Below, piece after piece: positions 8,705 to 16,934 of a DNA stretch of 58,098 bases; the first letter of the stretch is position 1; each line of letters begins with the position of its first letter. This DNA comes from Paracoccus aestuariivivens. GTDB taxonomy: Bacteria > Pseudomonadota > Alphaproteobacteria > Rhodobacterales > Rhodobacteraceae. A program made the translations under genes and the position numbers. The notes under the pieces were generated by a model that did no database searches, had not been told where the DNA came from, and was given only the letters and a program-made list of their open reading frames with translations. The stretch covers positions 1 through 58,098 of the forward strand of contig NZ_WMIE01000023.1 in NCBI RefSeq assembly GCF_009711225.1. The letters run 5' to 3'.

Positions 8705-8887
8705 CTAGGGCGCGCCGCTGCCTTGGTTCTGATCCGGGGCCTGCTGGCTTTGCGGATCCTCGGCGCGTTCATCACTGTGCCACACAAGCCGACCCGCAAA
8801 AAACACGCAGACCGTGACGCCAAAAATCGCGATCACGGCGATAGCAGCGCGCCAGAGGCGGTGAGCACTTGGATGGTTTCTGATCAT
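8705..8887 (-). CDS. Small single-pass membrane protein (60 aa)
   Basis: ATG 8885-8887 with GGAG nearby. A basic N-terminus (MIRNHPSAHRLWR) is followed by one transmembrane helix (AAIAVIAIFGVTVCVFFAGR) and a polar, glutamine- and proline-rich tail. It is divergent from the oxidase operon across a 27-base element (8912-8938) that reads as an EcfG-type promoter on this strand. Family unknown. Confidence 0.6.
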   Translation of the reverse strand: MIRNHPSAHRLWRAAIAVIAIFGVTVCVFFAGRLVWHSDERAEDPQSQQAPDQNQGSGAP

Positions 8888-8911
8888 TTCAGACACTCCG
8901 TTCGAGTGATT

Positions 8912-8938
8912 GGAACCAGCAAAGCCATCGTCTGTTCC
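8912..8938. promoter_or_regulatory. Palindromic, possibly bidirectional EcfG-type promoter
   Basis: The element starts GGAACC and ends GTTCC. On the minus strand it reads GGAAC-N16-GGTT towards the small membrane gene; on the plus strand it reads GGAAC-N16-TGTT towards the DUF2231 gene at 9025, which begins the oxidase operon. Similar 27-base elements occur at 20647-20673 and 26297-26323. Confidence 0.55.
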
Positions 8939-9024
8939 CAGCATGAAATTTTCGTGAGCCAAGGGAACAACCTTCTCTTTACGCGGGTAGCCCTTGAGAC
9001 CACCACGATCCGGGAGAACCCGCC

Positions 9025-9441
9025 ATGTCTTGGCAACCTGCCACTCCGGTCCCAGCTGTCCGGTCACCCATGATTTCCTTGCTGGGGTCGTTTCCGATCG
9101 CCTGCTTCAGCCTGACCCTCGCCGCCGACATAGCCTATTGGCAGACGGAAAATTTGATGTGGCTGAACTTCTCGGCTTGGTTACTGGCGGTTGGCCTGCT
9201 TTTCGCAAGCCTTGCTGCGATCTGGTGGCTGCTGGGTCTGCTGCTTGGCTGGTGGCGTGCGCGGGGTTGGACCGTAGTGCTGGGCGCTCTGGTCCTGATC
9301 GTGGCCTTCCTGAACAACCTAGTCCATGCCGGAGATGGCTGGACCGCCGTAGTTCCTTTGGGAATCTCGCTTTCCCTGCTGACGGTGCTTCTGATGTCGG
9401 CCTTGGGGTTTTCCGCGGCTAGTAACAGGGGACAGATATGA
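9025..9441 (+). CDS. DUF2231-type membrane protein, first gene of the oxidase operon
   Basis: 138 residues with about four transmembrane helices (ISLLGSFPIACFSLTLAADI, then LNFSAWLLAVGLLFASLAAI, the VVLGALVLIVAFL region and LGISLSLLTVLLMSALGF). The first helix with SFPIACF and the following WxxE pattern fit the DUF2231 family, often found beside oxidases and dehydrogenases. The start has GGGAGAA nearby. The stop overlaps the next start (ATGA at 9438-9441). Possible promoters are the palindromic element at 8912-8938 or GGAAC at 8964-8968 with a weaker -10. The role is unknown; it could bind haem or quinone in the membrane (inference). Confidence 0.75.
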   Translation: MSWQPATPVPAVRSPMISLLGSFPIACFSLTLAADIAYWQTENLMWLNFSAWLLAVGLLFASLAAIWWLLGLLLGWWRARGWTVVLGALVLIVAFLNNLVHAGDGWTAVVPLGISLSLLTVLLMSALGFSAASNRGQI

Positions 9442-10835
9442 TGTTGTCCACCGCCATGCACCTTGCCCTTGCCCTTGCCGCAGGCTGCGCCCTGTCCTTT
9501 GCGCCGGTCGCAATAGCACAGGACGATTTCGACACGCTCAGCCAGACCGGCGCGGATCCGGTCCTGCCGGAACCCGATTACATCAGCCTGTGGCCGCAAC
9601 TGAAGGTGGCCGAGGTCATCGGTTGGTCCGACGGACGGGCCCCCGCCGTTCCCGATGGGCTGACGATCACCGCCTATGCCAAGGATCTCGTCAATCCGCG
9701 GGCCGTCCATACCCTGCCCAATGGCGATGTGCTGGTCGTTCAGTCCCGTGGTCCCGAGGGCGCGCCGAAATCCCGTCCCAAGGACATCATCCGGGAGTGG
9801 ATCATGGCGATCTCGCATGGCGGAGGTGGCCCGCAAAAAGAAAGCAACATCGTCACCCTGCTGCGCGACACGGATCGCGACGGCGCCGTGGATGAACGCA
9901 GCGACCTGCTGACCGGGCTGGATTCCCCCTTTGGCGTCGCATGGATCGATGACACGCTTTATGTCGCCGAAAGTGCTGCGGTCGTGGCCTATCCCTATGC
10001 TTTGGGCCAGACCGAGATCACCGAAGGTCCGCGCATCCTGACGCCATTGCCCGGCGGGCCGATCAATCACCACTGGACCAAGGATCTGGCCCTTAGCCCC
10101 GACGGACGGCTGCTTTACGCCTCGGTCGGGTCGAATTCGAACATCGCCGAAAACGGTATGGAGGCCGAGAAGCGCCGCGCCGCGATTCTCGAGATCGACC
10201 GCGCGACGGGGGCTAGCCGCATCTTTGCCTCCGGCCTGCGAAATCCCAACGGGCTGACCTTCCATCCCGAGACCGGCGCGCTTTGGACCGTGGTCAATGA
10301 GCGCGATGAACTCGGTCCTAATCTTGTGCCGGATTACATGACCAGCGTGCAGGACGGTGGTTTTTATGGATGGCCCTATAGCTATTACGGCAATCATGTC
10401 GATCGCCGGGTCAGGCCGGAACGACCGGACATGGTGGAAAAGGCCATTGCCCCCGACTACGCACTGTCGAGCCATGTCGCGGCGCTTGGTTTGACCTTCA
10501 CCAACGGCTCGGCCCTGCCCACGCAGTATGCCAATGGGGCCTTCATCGGGGAGCATGGCAGTTGGAACCGTAACCATTTCAATGGCTACAAGGTCATCTA
10601 TGTGCCGTTCGAGGGTGGCCGCCCTGCAGGCCCGCCGCAGGATGTCGTAACCGGATTTCTGGATGGCGACAGCGCGTTAGGGCGGCCTGTTGGGTTGGGC
10701 ATCGACGGCACAGGGGCGCTTCTGGTCGCCGATGACGCCGGAAACACGGTCTGGCGGGTCGCGCCGTCCGATGGGACCGTCATTCCACAGCCCATCGGAA
10801 CGGATATGCGCGCCGCCCCCGCATTGACGCAATAA
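9438..10835 (+). CDS. PQQ-type sugar (sorbosone/glucose) dehydrogenase
   Basis: 465 residues. A signal peptide ends near residue 27 (ALSFAPVAIA), placing the enzyme in the periplasm. The rest is a six-bladed beta-propeller of the soluble aldose sugar / L-sorbosone dehydrogenase family, which uses PQQ and Ca2+. Typical parts are GDVLVVQSRGP, LTGLDSPFGVAW, LRNPNGLTFHPETGALW, DGGFYGWPYSYYG and HGSWNRNHFNGYKV. Such enzymes hand electrons to a cytochrome c, which fits the haem proteins and oxidase encoded downstream. No PQQ synthesis genes are in the window, so cofactor supply must come from elsewhere. The true substrate cannot be read from sequence. Confidence 0.9.
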   Translation: MMLSTAMHLALALAAGCALSFAPVAIAQDDFDTLSQTGADPVLPEPDYISLWPQLKVAEVIGWSDGRAPAVPDGLTITAYAKDLVNPRAVHTLPNGDVLVVQSRGPEGAPKSRPKDIIREWIMAISHGGGGPQKESNIVTLLRDTDRDGAVDERSDLLTGLDSPFGVAWIDDTLYVAESAAVVAYPYALGQTEITEGPRILTPLPGGPINHHWTKDLALSPDGRLLYASVGSNSNIAENGMEAEKRRAAILEIDRATGASRIFASGLRNPNGLTFHPETGALWTVVNERDELGPNLVPDYMTSVQDGGFYGWPYSYYGNHVDRRVRPERPDMVEKAIAPDYALSSHVAALGLTFTNGSALPTQYANGAFIGEHGSWNRNHFNGYKVIYVPFEGGRPAGPPQDVVTGFLDGDSALGRPVGLGIDGTGALLVADDAGNTVWRVAPSDGTVIPQPIGTDMRAAPALTQ

Positions 10836-10892
10836 GTCAGGGCACTTTTTCCTGCCCCGATGGTTGTGGTCTGGCAAGCCGACAGGGAGCCC

Positions 10893-11891
10893 ATGCCAAA
10901 CCCAGTTCCGCAGCGATATCACGGCCTTTCAGGAATGGCGTGGCTTTCCACGCTGTTTCTCGCCGGATGCAAGGGGCAGCAATCCGTCCTTGCACCGGCC
11001 GGACGCGACGCCGAGGTGTTGGCGGGGCTGTTCTGGGTCTTGCTTGCGGGTGCGGTAGTCCTGTGGCTCGCGGTGAACGGGCTCATGCTTTACATCGCGC
11101 ATCTGAACCCCCGCCCCCAGTCGCGCCGCATGGCCGAGGGGCTCATCATCGGCGGGGGTATCGTACTGCCAACGCTGCTGCTGACCGCGCTGCTGATCTA
11201 TTCCCTGCGCGAGATGCCGCGCCAGCGCGAAGCCGGCAGCGGGCTGACCGTGAGGATCACCGGGGAAAGCTGGTGGTGGCGGGTGGAATATCTGCGCGAG
11301 GGCACCCCCATCGCTAGCGCGAACGAAGTGCGCCTGCCCACCGGAAGCCGCAGTGAACTGGTGCTTGAAGCCAGCGAATACATCCATTCCTTCTGGATCC
11401 CCGCCTTCGGCGGCAAGACCGACATGATCCCCGGACGGACGACGCGCATGTCGCTGGAACCCACCAAATCCGGGGAATATCGCGGCCAATGCACAGAATT
11501 CTGTGGCGAAAGCCATGCGCGAATGGCGCTGATCGGCGTCGCAATGGAACCGCAGGATTTCGCGGAGTGGCTGACAGCTCAGGCAGGCCCCGCCGATGAC
11601 CCACTGACCCCTCAGGCGATGCGGGGCCGCGACATTTTTCTGCGCGAGGGCTGCGGCGGCTGCCACACGATCCGCGGCACTCCGGCGCAGGGTGCGGTTG
11701 GCCCCGACCTGACGCATTTTGGCGGCCGCCGGTCCTTGGCCGCCGCTACGTTGCCGATGGAACGGCAGGCGCTGATCGACTGGCTGCGCGACCCCGCCGC
11801 GATCAAACCCGGTGTGCGCATGCCCGCCTATGACCACGTGCCCGAAGCCGACCTTGCCGATCTTGCGACCTATTTGGAGGGTTTGGAATGA
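10893..11891 (+). CDS. ctaC: Cytochrome c oxidase subunit II with fused cytochrome c (caa3 type)
   Basis: About 332 residues. ATG 10893 has GGGAG close upstream; ATG 10935 is an alternative. LFLAGC is a lipobox, so the mature protein is probably lipid-anchored. Two transmembrane helices follow (residues 35-110). The CuA domain has the aromatic electron-entry stretch SWWWRVEYL, then HSFWIPAFGGKTD and CTEFCGESHARM, giving the expected two Cys, two His and Met ligands. A C-terminal class I cytochrome c carries CGGCH and a distal Met (VRMPAYDH). The fusion defines caa3-type oxidases, which can take electrons from a soluble donor. It overlaps the next gene by ATGA (11888-11891). Confidence 0.93.
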   Translation: MPNPVPQRYHGLSGMAWLSTLFLAGCKGQQSVLAPAGRDAEVLAGLFWVLLAGAVVLWLAVNGLMLYIAHLNPRPQSRRMAEGLIIGGGIVLPTLLLTALLIYSLREMPRQREAGSGLTVRITGESWWWRVEYLREGTPIASANEVRLPTGSRSELVLEASEYIHSFWIPAFGGKTDMIPGRTTRMSLEPTKSGEYRGQCTEFCGESHARMALIGVAMEPQDFAEWLTAQAGPADDPLTPQAMRGRDIFLREGCGGCHTIRGTPAQGAVGPDLTHFGGRRSLAAATLPMERQALIDWLRDPAAIKPGVRMPAYDHVPEADLADLATYLEGLE

Positions 11892-14479
11892 GCGCGAGTG
11901 ATGTTTCCCCGACCGCTCCAGGTTCGGATGTCCTGGACAGCCCGATGCAGGGCGTCTGGCCCCCCACACCGGCCATGCTGGCCAGCCCCGTCGATCCCGA
12001 CCTGTCCCGCGCGCAAGCCAAACGGCTGCGCAAGGCATGGGAAACGCCGCGCGGCTGGCGTCATGTCACCGCCGTCAACAACACCCATGTCGGGAAATGG
12101 TATGCGATGACGGCCTTGGCCTTCATGCTGGGGGCGGGGGTGCTGGCTCTGCTGATGCGCATCCAGCTTGCGGTGCCGGAGAACGGCTTTCTCGATTCCG
12201 ACCGTTTCAACCAATTTTTCACCATGCATGGCTCGGCGATGATGTTCCTCTTCGCCGTGCCGATGTTCGAGGCGATCTCGATCCTGCTGCTGCCCGCGCT
12301 TCTGGGCACGCGCGACATGCCTTTTCCCCGGCTTTCCGCCTACGGTTACTGGTGTTTCCTGATCGGCGGAATTTTCGTGCTGGGCTCGGTGCTTTTTGAT
12401 GCCGCACCCAGTTCCGGCTGGTTCATGTATCCGCCGCTTGCCACAGAAAGCGAGGGGATCGGCGCGGATATCTGGTTGCTAGGGCTGTCCTTCATCGAGG
12501 TCGCCTCGATCGCCGCGGCGGTCGAACTGATCGTCGGCGTCATCAAATGCCGCCCGCCGGGGATGCGGATCAACCTGATGCCGCTTTACGCATGGTATGT
12601 ACTGGTCGTAGGCGGGATGATCCTGTTCGCCTTTCCGCCGCTGATCGCAGGGGATTTCCTCTTCGAGTTGCAGCGCTCGCTGGACTGGCCTTTCTTCGAC
12701 CCTGATCGCGGCGGCGATCCCTTGCTGTGGCAGCACCTGTTCTGGATTTTCGGCCACCCCGAGGTCTATATCATCTTCCTGCCCTCGATCGCGATCGCGG
12801 CAATGGTCGTGCCAACTGCGGCCCGCGTTCCCATCGCGGGCTATAGCTGGATCGTCCTTTCGGCTGTCGGGACGGGCTTTTTAAGCTTCGGGCTGTGGGT
12901 GCACCACATGTTCACCACCGGCCTGCCCGCCTTGTCGCTGGGCTTTTTCTCGGCTGCGTCCGAGGCTGTGGTGATCCCGACGGGCGTGCAGATATTTGCC
13001 TTTCTTGCCACGCTGATGGTTGGGCGGGCGCGGATGATCCTGCCGATGCTTTGGATTGCAGGGGCCGTCGCGATCTTTACCGCCGGAGGTCTGACCGGAG
13101 TGATGGTGGCGCTGGCCCCCTTCGACTGGCAGGTACACGATACCTATTTCATCGTGGCCCACCTGCATTACACGCTGTTCGGAGGAATGGTCTTTCCGGT
13201 GATCGGCGGGGTCTATTACTTCTTTCCCGTTATCAAGAAGAAGAAACTGTCCGAGAGACTGGGCCGCTGGTCCTTCTGGCTGTGCTTTACAGGTTTCAAC
13301 ATCTGCTTCCTGCCGATGCACCTGACCGGCCTTCTTGGAATGCCGCGCCGGGTCTATACGTATCAGGCCGATCTGGGCTGGAACGCGCTGAACCTCGTCT
13401 CGACGGTGGGGGCCTTCGTGCTGGCCTTGGGCATTCTGGTCTTTGTCTGGGATCTGGTGCGCCCCAAGCGCCACGAGCCGCATACCCCGCGAAACCCCTG
13501 GGGCGCGGGGACGCTGGAATGGACGCATGACGTACCGGATGAGCCGTGGGGCGTGCGTTCCGTGCCCTATATCACGTCGCGCTATCCGCTGTGGGACCAG
13601 CCCGAGTTGCTGGCGCGGATGGATGCCGGGCGCTTCTACCTGCCCGACGCGCCCGAGGGCCTGCGCGAAACGATGATTACCTCGGCCGTGGATGCCGTGC
13701 CCCTGCATGTTGCGCGGCTCAGCGGGCCGGGATGGTCGCCGCTTGTCGCTGCCCTGTTCACCGGCGGGGCATTCATCCTGCCGACTTTCAAGATCTACAC
13801 CCCCGCGGTCATCTGCGGGCTGCTGGCCATTGCCGCGATCCTGTTCTGGCTATGGACGGCAACCGCGCGCATTCCCGAAAAGCCCTTCAAGGATGGAGGC
13901 TTGGGGCTGAGGCTGCCGACCTATGTCTCGGGGCCGAAGGCGCCGGGATGGTGGGCGGTCTTCATCACCATGCTGGGCGATGCGACGGGTTTCGCAAGCC
14001 TTGTTTTCGGCATGTTCTTTTATTGGACAGCGCGGCCTGACTTTCCGCCGCCGGACAGTCCCCATGCCGATCCTGTGCTTTCCGGGATCGCGGCATTGCT
14101 GTTTGGCGCCGCATGGGCCGCCACGCGTCTGGCGCGCGGGCTGAACGCGGCGGGCCTGATCGGTGCCGCGCGGGGGTCGCTTCTGGCCGGGCCGCTGCTT
14201 GCGCTGGCAGGATGCGGTGCGCTGATCGCCGCGATCCTGCATCTAGCCCCGCAAACCCATGTCTATCCCGCGATGGTCTGGGCGCTGGTGATCTGGACAG
14301 TCAGCCATGTGCTGTGCGGCGCGATCATGCAGGGCTATTGTCTTGCCCGCAGTCTGGCGGGCCGCATGACGGCGCAGTATGATGCGGATCTGTGGAACAC
14401 CACGCTGTTCTGGCATTTCCTGCTTGCGACCTGTTTGATCGGCACGGCGATGGTCGCCTTGATCCCGAGAGCGATGTGA
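11888..14479 (+). CDS. ctaD: Fused cytochrome c oxidase subunit I-III
   Basis: 863 residues. Subunit I occupies residues 60 to about 540 and a subunit III-like part residues 625-863. Ligands seen: His114 (HGSAMMF, low-spin haem a), His290 and Tyr294 (FGHPEVY, CuB and the cross-linked Tyr), His339/His340 (CuB), and His425/His427 (AHLHY, haem a and a3). D-channel acids are present at Asp143 (TRDMPFP) and Glu292. The K-channel lysine of the usual PTGIKIF motif is replaced: the sequence is IPTGVQIF, with Gln368. Transmembrane helices continue in the subunit III part (WWAVFITMLGDATGFASLVF). No haem a synthesis genes (ctaA/ctaB) are nearby. Proton pumping efficiency is therefore uncertain. Confidence 0.93.
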   Translation: MSASDVSPTAPGSDVLDSPMQGVWPPTPAMLASPVDPDLSRAQAKRLRKAWETPRGWRHVTAVNNTHVGKWYAMTALAFMLGAGVLALLMRIQLAVPENGFLDSDRFNQFFTMHGSAMMFLFAVPMFEAISILLLPALLGTRDMPFPRLSAYGYWCFLIGGIFVLGSVLFDAAPSSGWFMYPPLATESEGIGADIWLLGLSFIEVASIAAAVELIVGVIKCRPPGMRINLMPLYAWYVLVVGGMILFAFPPLIAGDFLFELQRSLDWPFFDPDRGGDPLLWQHLFWIFGHPEVYIIFLPSIAIAAMVVPTAARVPIAGYSWIVLSAVGTGFLSFGLWVHHMFTTGLPALSLGFFSAASEAVVIPTGVQIFAFLATLMVGRARMILPMLWIAGAVAIFTAGGLTGVMVALAPFDWQVHDTYFIVAHLHYTLFGGMVFPVIGGVYYFFPVIKKKKLSERLGRWSFWLCFTGFNICFLPMHLTGLLGMPRRVYTYQADLGWNALNLVSTVGAFVLALGILVFVWDLVRPKRHEPHTPRNPWGAGTLEWTHDVPDEPWGVRSVPYITSRYPLWDQPELLARMDAGRFYLPDAPEGLRETMITSAVDAVPLHVARLSGPGWSPLVAALFTGGAFILPTFKIYTPAVICGLLAIAAILFWLWTATARIPEKPFKDGGLGLRLPTYVSGPKAPGWWAVFITMLGDATGFASLVFGMFFYWTARPDFPPPDSPHADPVLSGIAALLFGAAWAATRLARGLNAAGLIGAARGSLLAGPLLALAGCGALIAAILHLAPQTHVYPAMVWALVIWTVSHVLCGAIMQGYCLARSLAGRMTAQYDADLWNTTLFWHFLLATCLIGTAMVALIPRAM

Positions 14480-14838
14480 TGGCGCAAAGGCATCGCAGCC
14501 TGTGGCACATGATCATCGCGCCCGTGATCTGGGCTTTGCATTTTCTGGCGGTCTATTGCTTTAGCGCAATCGTCTGCGCCAAGGCCGCGCCCTTTGGCTG
14601 GGCGCAGGGTGGTGTTCTGGCGATGACCGCCGTCGCGCTGGCGCTGATCTTTTGGCAAGCCGTGCTGGCGTGGCGGCAGTGGGACTTTCTTGACGATGGG
14701 GATCATGTCCACGAACGCCCCACGGCCACTTCGCGGCGCGAGTTTCTGGGCCATGCCGGCCTGCTGCTGGCAATCGTCTCGTTCATCGCAGTCACGTTCG
14801 TGACCCTGCCCGTGCTGTTTGTGGGTGATTGCCGATGA
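14479..14838 (+). CDS. Small membrane protein of the oxidase operon (119 aa)
   Basis: The ATG at 14479 shares one base with the preceding TGA; the stop overlaps the next start by ATGA. There are three predicted transmembrane helices (APVIWALHFLAVYCFSAIVC, the AMTAVALALIFWQAVLAW region, and GLLLAIVSFIAVTFVTLPVL) separated by a charged loop containing DDGDHVHERP. It sits where other oxidase clusters encode subunit IV or an assembly factor. I do not recognise a named family. The gene order and coupling argue for a role in the oxidase complex. Confidence 0.7.
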   Translation: MAQRHRSLWHMIIAPVIWALHFLAVYCFSAIVCAKAAPFGWAQGGVLAMTAVALALIFWQAVLAWRQWDFLDDGDHVHERPTATSRREFLGHAGLLLAIVSFIAVTFVTLPVLFVGDCR

Positions 14839-15395
14839 TGTGCAGGATTGCCGCTGTCCTTGTCCTTGCGATCCTGTGGCTGCCCGATTGGCCCGTCCTC
14901 TTTGGCTCATTTCCCGGCCATATGATCCGCCATATGGGTCTTGTCGCCATTGCCGCGCCGTTGGTCGTCCTGGGCTGGCCGCGGCTGCAACGCTTGGCCC
15001 CGCCCGTTCTGCCCGCCACCGTCTTCGAGGCCGTCATCGTCTGGGCCGCCCATATGCCGCTGCTCCACGCTGCCAGCCGCCAGCAGGGTCCGGCATTTGC
15101 CGCCGAACAGGCGTTGTTCCTGTTGGCCGGGATTGCGGTCTGGGCGGGGGCAGGGCGGCAGAACGCGGCAATGCCAGGCGCTGTCGGATTGCTGCTGACC
15201 TCGATGCACATGACGCTGCTGGGCACGCTTCTTATCCTTGCGCCGCGCGATCTTTACGCGGCCTTGTGCGGGACGCCGCCCGACCTCGGCGGGCAGCAAA
15301 TGGGCGGACTTATCATGCTGGGCATCGGCACGCCGATCTATCTTTTTGCCGGACTGGTCCTGACAGCCTCGGCCCTGAAAGAGAGGTCCGCATGA
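14835..15395 (+). CDS. CtaG-like cytochrome oxidase assembly factor (caa3_CtaG family)
   Basis: 186 residues from ATG 14835, overlapping the previous gene by ATGA. About six transmembrane helices. Histidines at helix edges (FPGHMIRHMGLVAIAAPLVV, VIVWAAHMPLLHAA, LLTSMHMTLLG) are the hallmark of the caa3_CtaG family, multi-pass proteins linked to copper delivery for caa3 oxidases. It is distinct from the single-pass Cox11 protein that is also called CtaG. It is followed by another ATGA overlap with the cytochrome gene. At under 190 residues it is shorter than many members. Confidence 0.85.
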   Translation: MMCRIAAVLVLAILWLPDWPVLFGSFPGHMIRHMGLVAIAAPLVVLGWPRLQRLAPPVLPATVFEAVIVWAAHMPLLHAASRQQGPAFAAEQALFLLAGIAVWAGAGRQNAAMPGAVGLLLTSMHMTLLGTLLILAPRDLYAALCGTPPDLGGQQMGGLIMLGIGTPIYLFAGLVLTASALKERSA

Positions 15396-16465
15396 CCCGC
15401 CTGCGCCAATTGCTTGACCGGATCTGCGGCTTCAGCGTGATGGTCACGATCGCTGCATTGGCGTTGGCAGGCTTGGTCGCGGCAGCACTGGTTATCGGGG
15501 TCGGACTTTACAATGTCTCGGCCCGCAAGGGACATTTCGCGCCGGTCGAATGGGCGCTACACACCACCTTTCGCAATTCGGTGAAGCTGCGGGCCTCGGA
15601 ACCCGCGCCGGACGCGCTGGACACGCCCGAGATGATCGCGCTGGGGGCCGGCCATTACGAGCAGGCCTGCCGGATGTGTCACGGCCGCCCCGGCGCGACC
15701 CAATCCGCGACCATTCGCGCCATGGAACCGGCCCCGCCGCATCTGCAATCTCTGGCCGGCGATTGGAGCGCCGGCGAATTGCATTGGATTATCCATCAGG
15801 GGGCCAAGATGACCGGCATGCCGGCTTGGCCTGCTGCGCGAAAGGACGATGTCTGGCCGGTCGTCGCTTTTCTGCGGGCTGCCGTGCAGATCGACGGCGC
15901 GAGCTATGATCGGTTGACCGGCGGCGAGGCGCAGGGGCGATGCAGCATGTGCCACGGCGCAGATGGAGCATCGCGAAATCCCCTTGTTCCCCGTCTGGAT
16001 ATCCTGTCGCCCGACTATATCGCGGCCAGTCTGCGCGCATATCGTGGCGGCCAGCGCGACAGCGGCATCATGGCGCAAGCGGCATCCGGCCTGAGCGATG
16101 CGGAAATCAAGCGCCTGTCCACAAGCTTCGACGCACCACCGGGCGCAATGCCCGCCACAGCCACAGGCCCAAGCGTGGCGGTTGCCGCGCGGGGTCGCGG
16201 TTCCGTTCCCTCGTGTCGCGCCTGCCACGGTCCGTGGCCCGCGCCCCTGAACAGGGGCTTTCCTTCGCTGTCCGGCCAACATGAACCCTATTTGCGGCGC
16301 CAGCTTAAATTGTGGCGTGACGGGCCTCGGGGCGGTGGAGAGCTGGCGCAGTTGATGCATATTGCCGCGCGCGACCTGAGTGATGCGGAAATCGACGCAC
16401 TCGCCGCATATTACGCGACAATGCCCCAGGCGCGGCTTAACCCGAACGAAGGAAGCGGACGATGA
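15392..16465 (+). CDS. Tri-haem membrane-anchored cytochrome c
   Basis: 357 residues. One N-terminal transmembrane helix (about 13-36) acts as an uncleaved anchor. Three haem c motifs are seen: CRMCH at residue 93, CSMCH at 184 and CRACH at 275. They are spaced exactly 91 residues apart, marking three cytochrome c domains in a row. The architecture resembles the tri-haem subunits of periplasmic alcohol and aldehyde dehydrogenases, which suggests it carries electrons from the PQQ dehydrogenase, or another donor, to the caa3 oxidase (inference). It is coupled on both sides by ATGA overlaps. Confidence 0.88.
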   Translation: MTRLRQLLDRICGFSVMVTIAALALAGLVAAALVIGVGLYNVSARKGHFAPVEWALHTTFRNSVKLRASEPAPDALDTPEMIALGAGHYEQACRMCHGRPGATQSATIRAMEPAPPHLQSLAGDWSAGELHWIIHQGAKMTGMPAWPAARKDDVWPVVAFLRAAVQIDGASYDRLTGGEAQGRCSMCHGADGASRNPLVPRLDILSPDYIAASLRAYRGGQRDSGIMAQAASGLSDAEIKRLSTSFDAPPGAMPATATGPSVAVAARGRGSVPSCRACHGPWPAPLNRGFPSLSGQHEPYLRRQLKLWRDGPRGGGELAQLMHIAARDLSDAEIDALAAYYATMPQARLNPNEGSGR

Positions 16466-16710
16466 CGAATGTTCAGATCAAGACGGATGCCCAGCGGATT
16501 GCCTGTGACAAGCTGCTTGTGGCCTTACCCGCCCTTGTCGATCGTGAAAGCTTGCATCGCGTACTGGATTGGCTGGAAACGCGGCAGATCCTGCAGGACG
16601 GGCAAGAGGATCCCGGCGTGGTGGAAACCGATGGGCTGGCACTGGAACTGGCTCTCGCCGACGAGTTTCGTCATATGGCAGAGACTTTGCGAAAAGTGAT
16701 ACGGACTTAA
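16462..16710 (+). CDS. Small soluble protein ending the oxidase operon (82 aa)
   Basis: It starts inside the stop of the cytochrome gene (ATGA, 16462-16465). The product is helical and acidic (LLVALPALVDRESLHRVLDW), with no signal, membrane segment or cysteine motif. It is the last gene of the operon. I do not recognise a family. The coupling is the main evidence that it is real and works with the oxidase. Confidence 0.65.
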   Translation: MTNVQIKTDAQRIACDKLLVALPALVDRESLHRVLDWLETRQILQDGQEDPGVVETDGLALELALADEFRHMAETLRKVIRT

Positions 16711-16934
16711 GCGTGACCTGACAGCTTTACGATGCTCACCCATACCAAGTCGGCGACGCCGATAAAGACGTGGGCGATCTCGCCCGTGCCGACGCAGCAC
16801 TAGGCGGGCTTCTGGCAGTTGTCGCGCCAGTTTCCTGCGTTCAGATTCGACATGCTTGAACACGTCGCCCTTGGCCGTGGCGAAACCCGCGCCGGCCGAT
16901 GTTCCTGCCGTTTGCACAGATTTTCCGGCTGCAT

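Noticed and set aside
9135..10577. A 480-codon minus-strand open frame
   Set aside because: It is the antisense shadow of the DUF2231 and PQQ dehydrogenase genes, which have clear domains, signals and ribosome sites.
12881..13708. A 275-codon minus-strand frame inside the oxidase gene
   Set aside because: It is His/Gln/Arg-rich, matches no family, and lies opposite conserved haem-ligand sequence.
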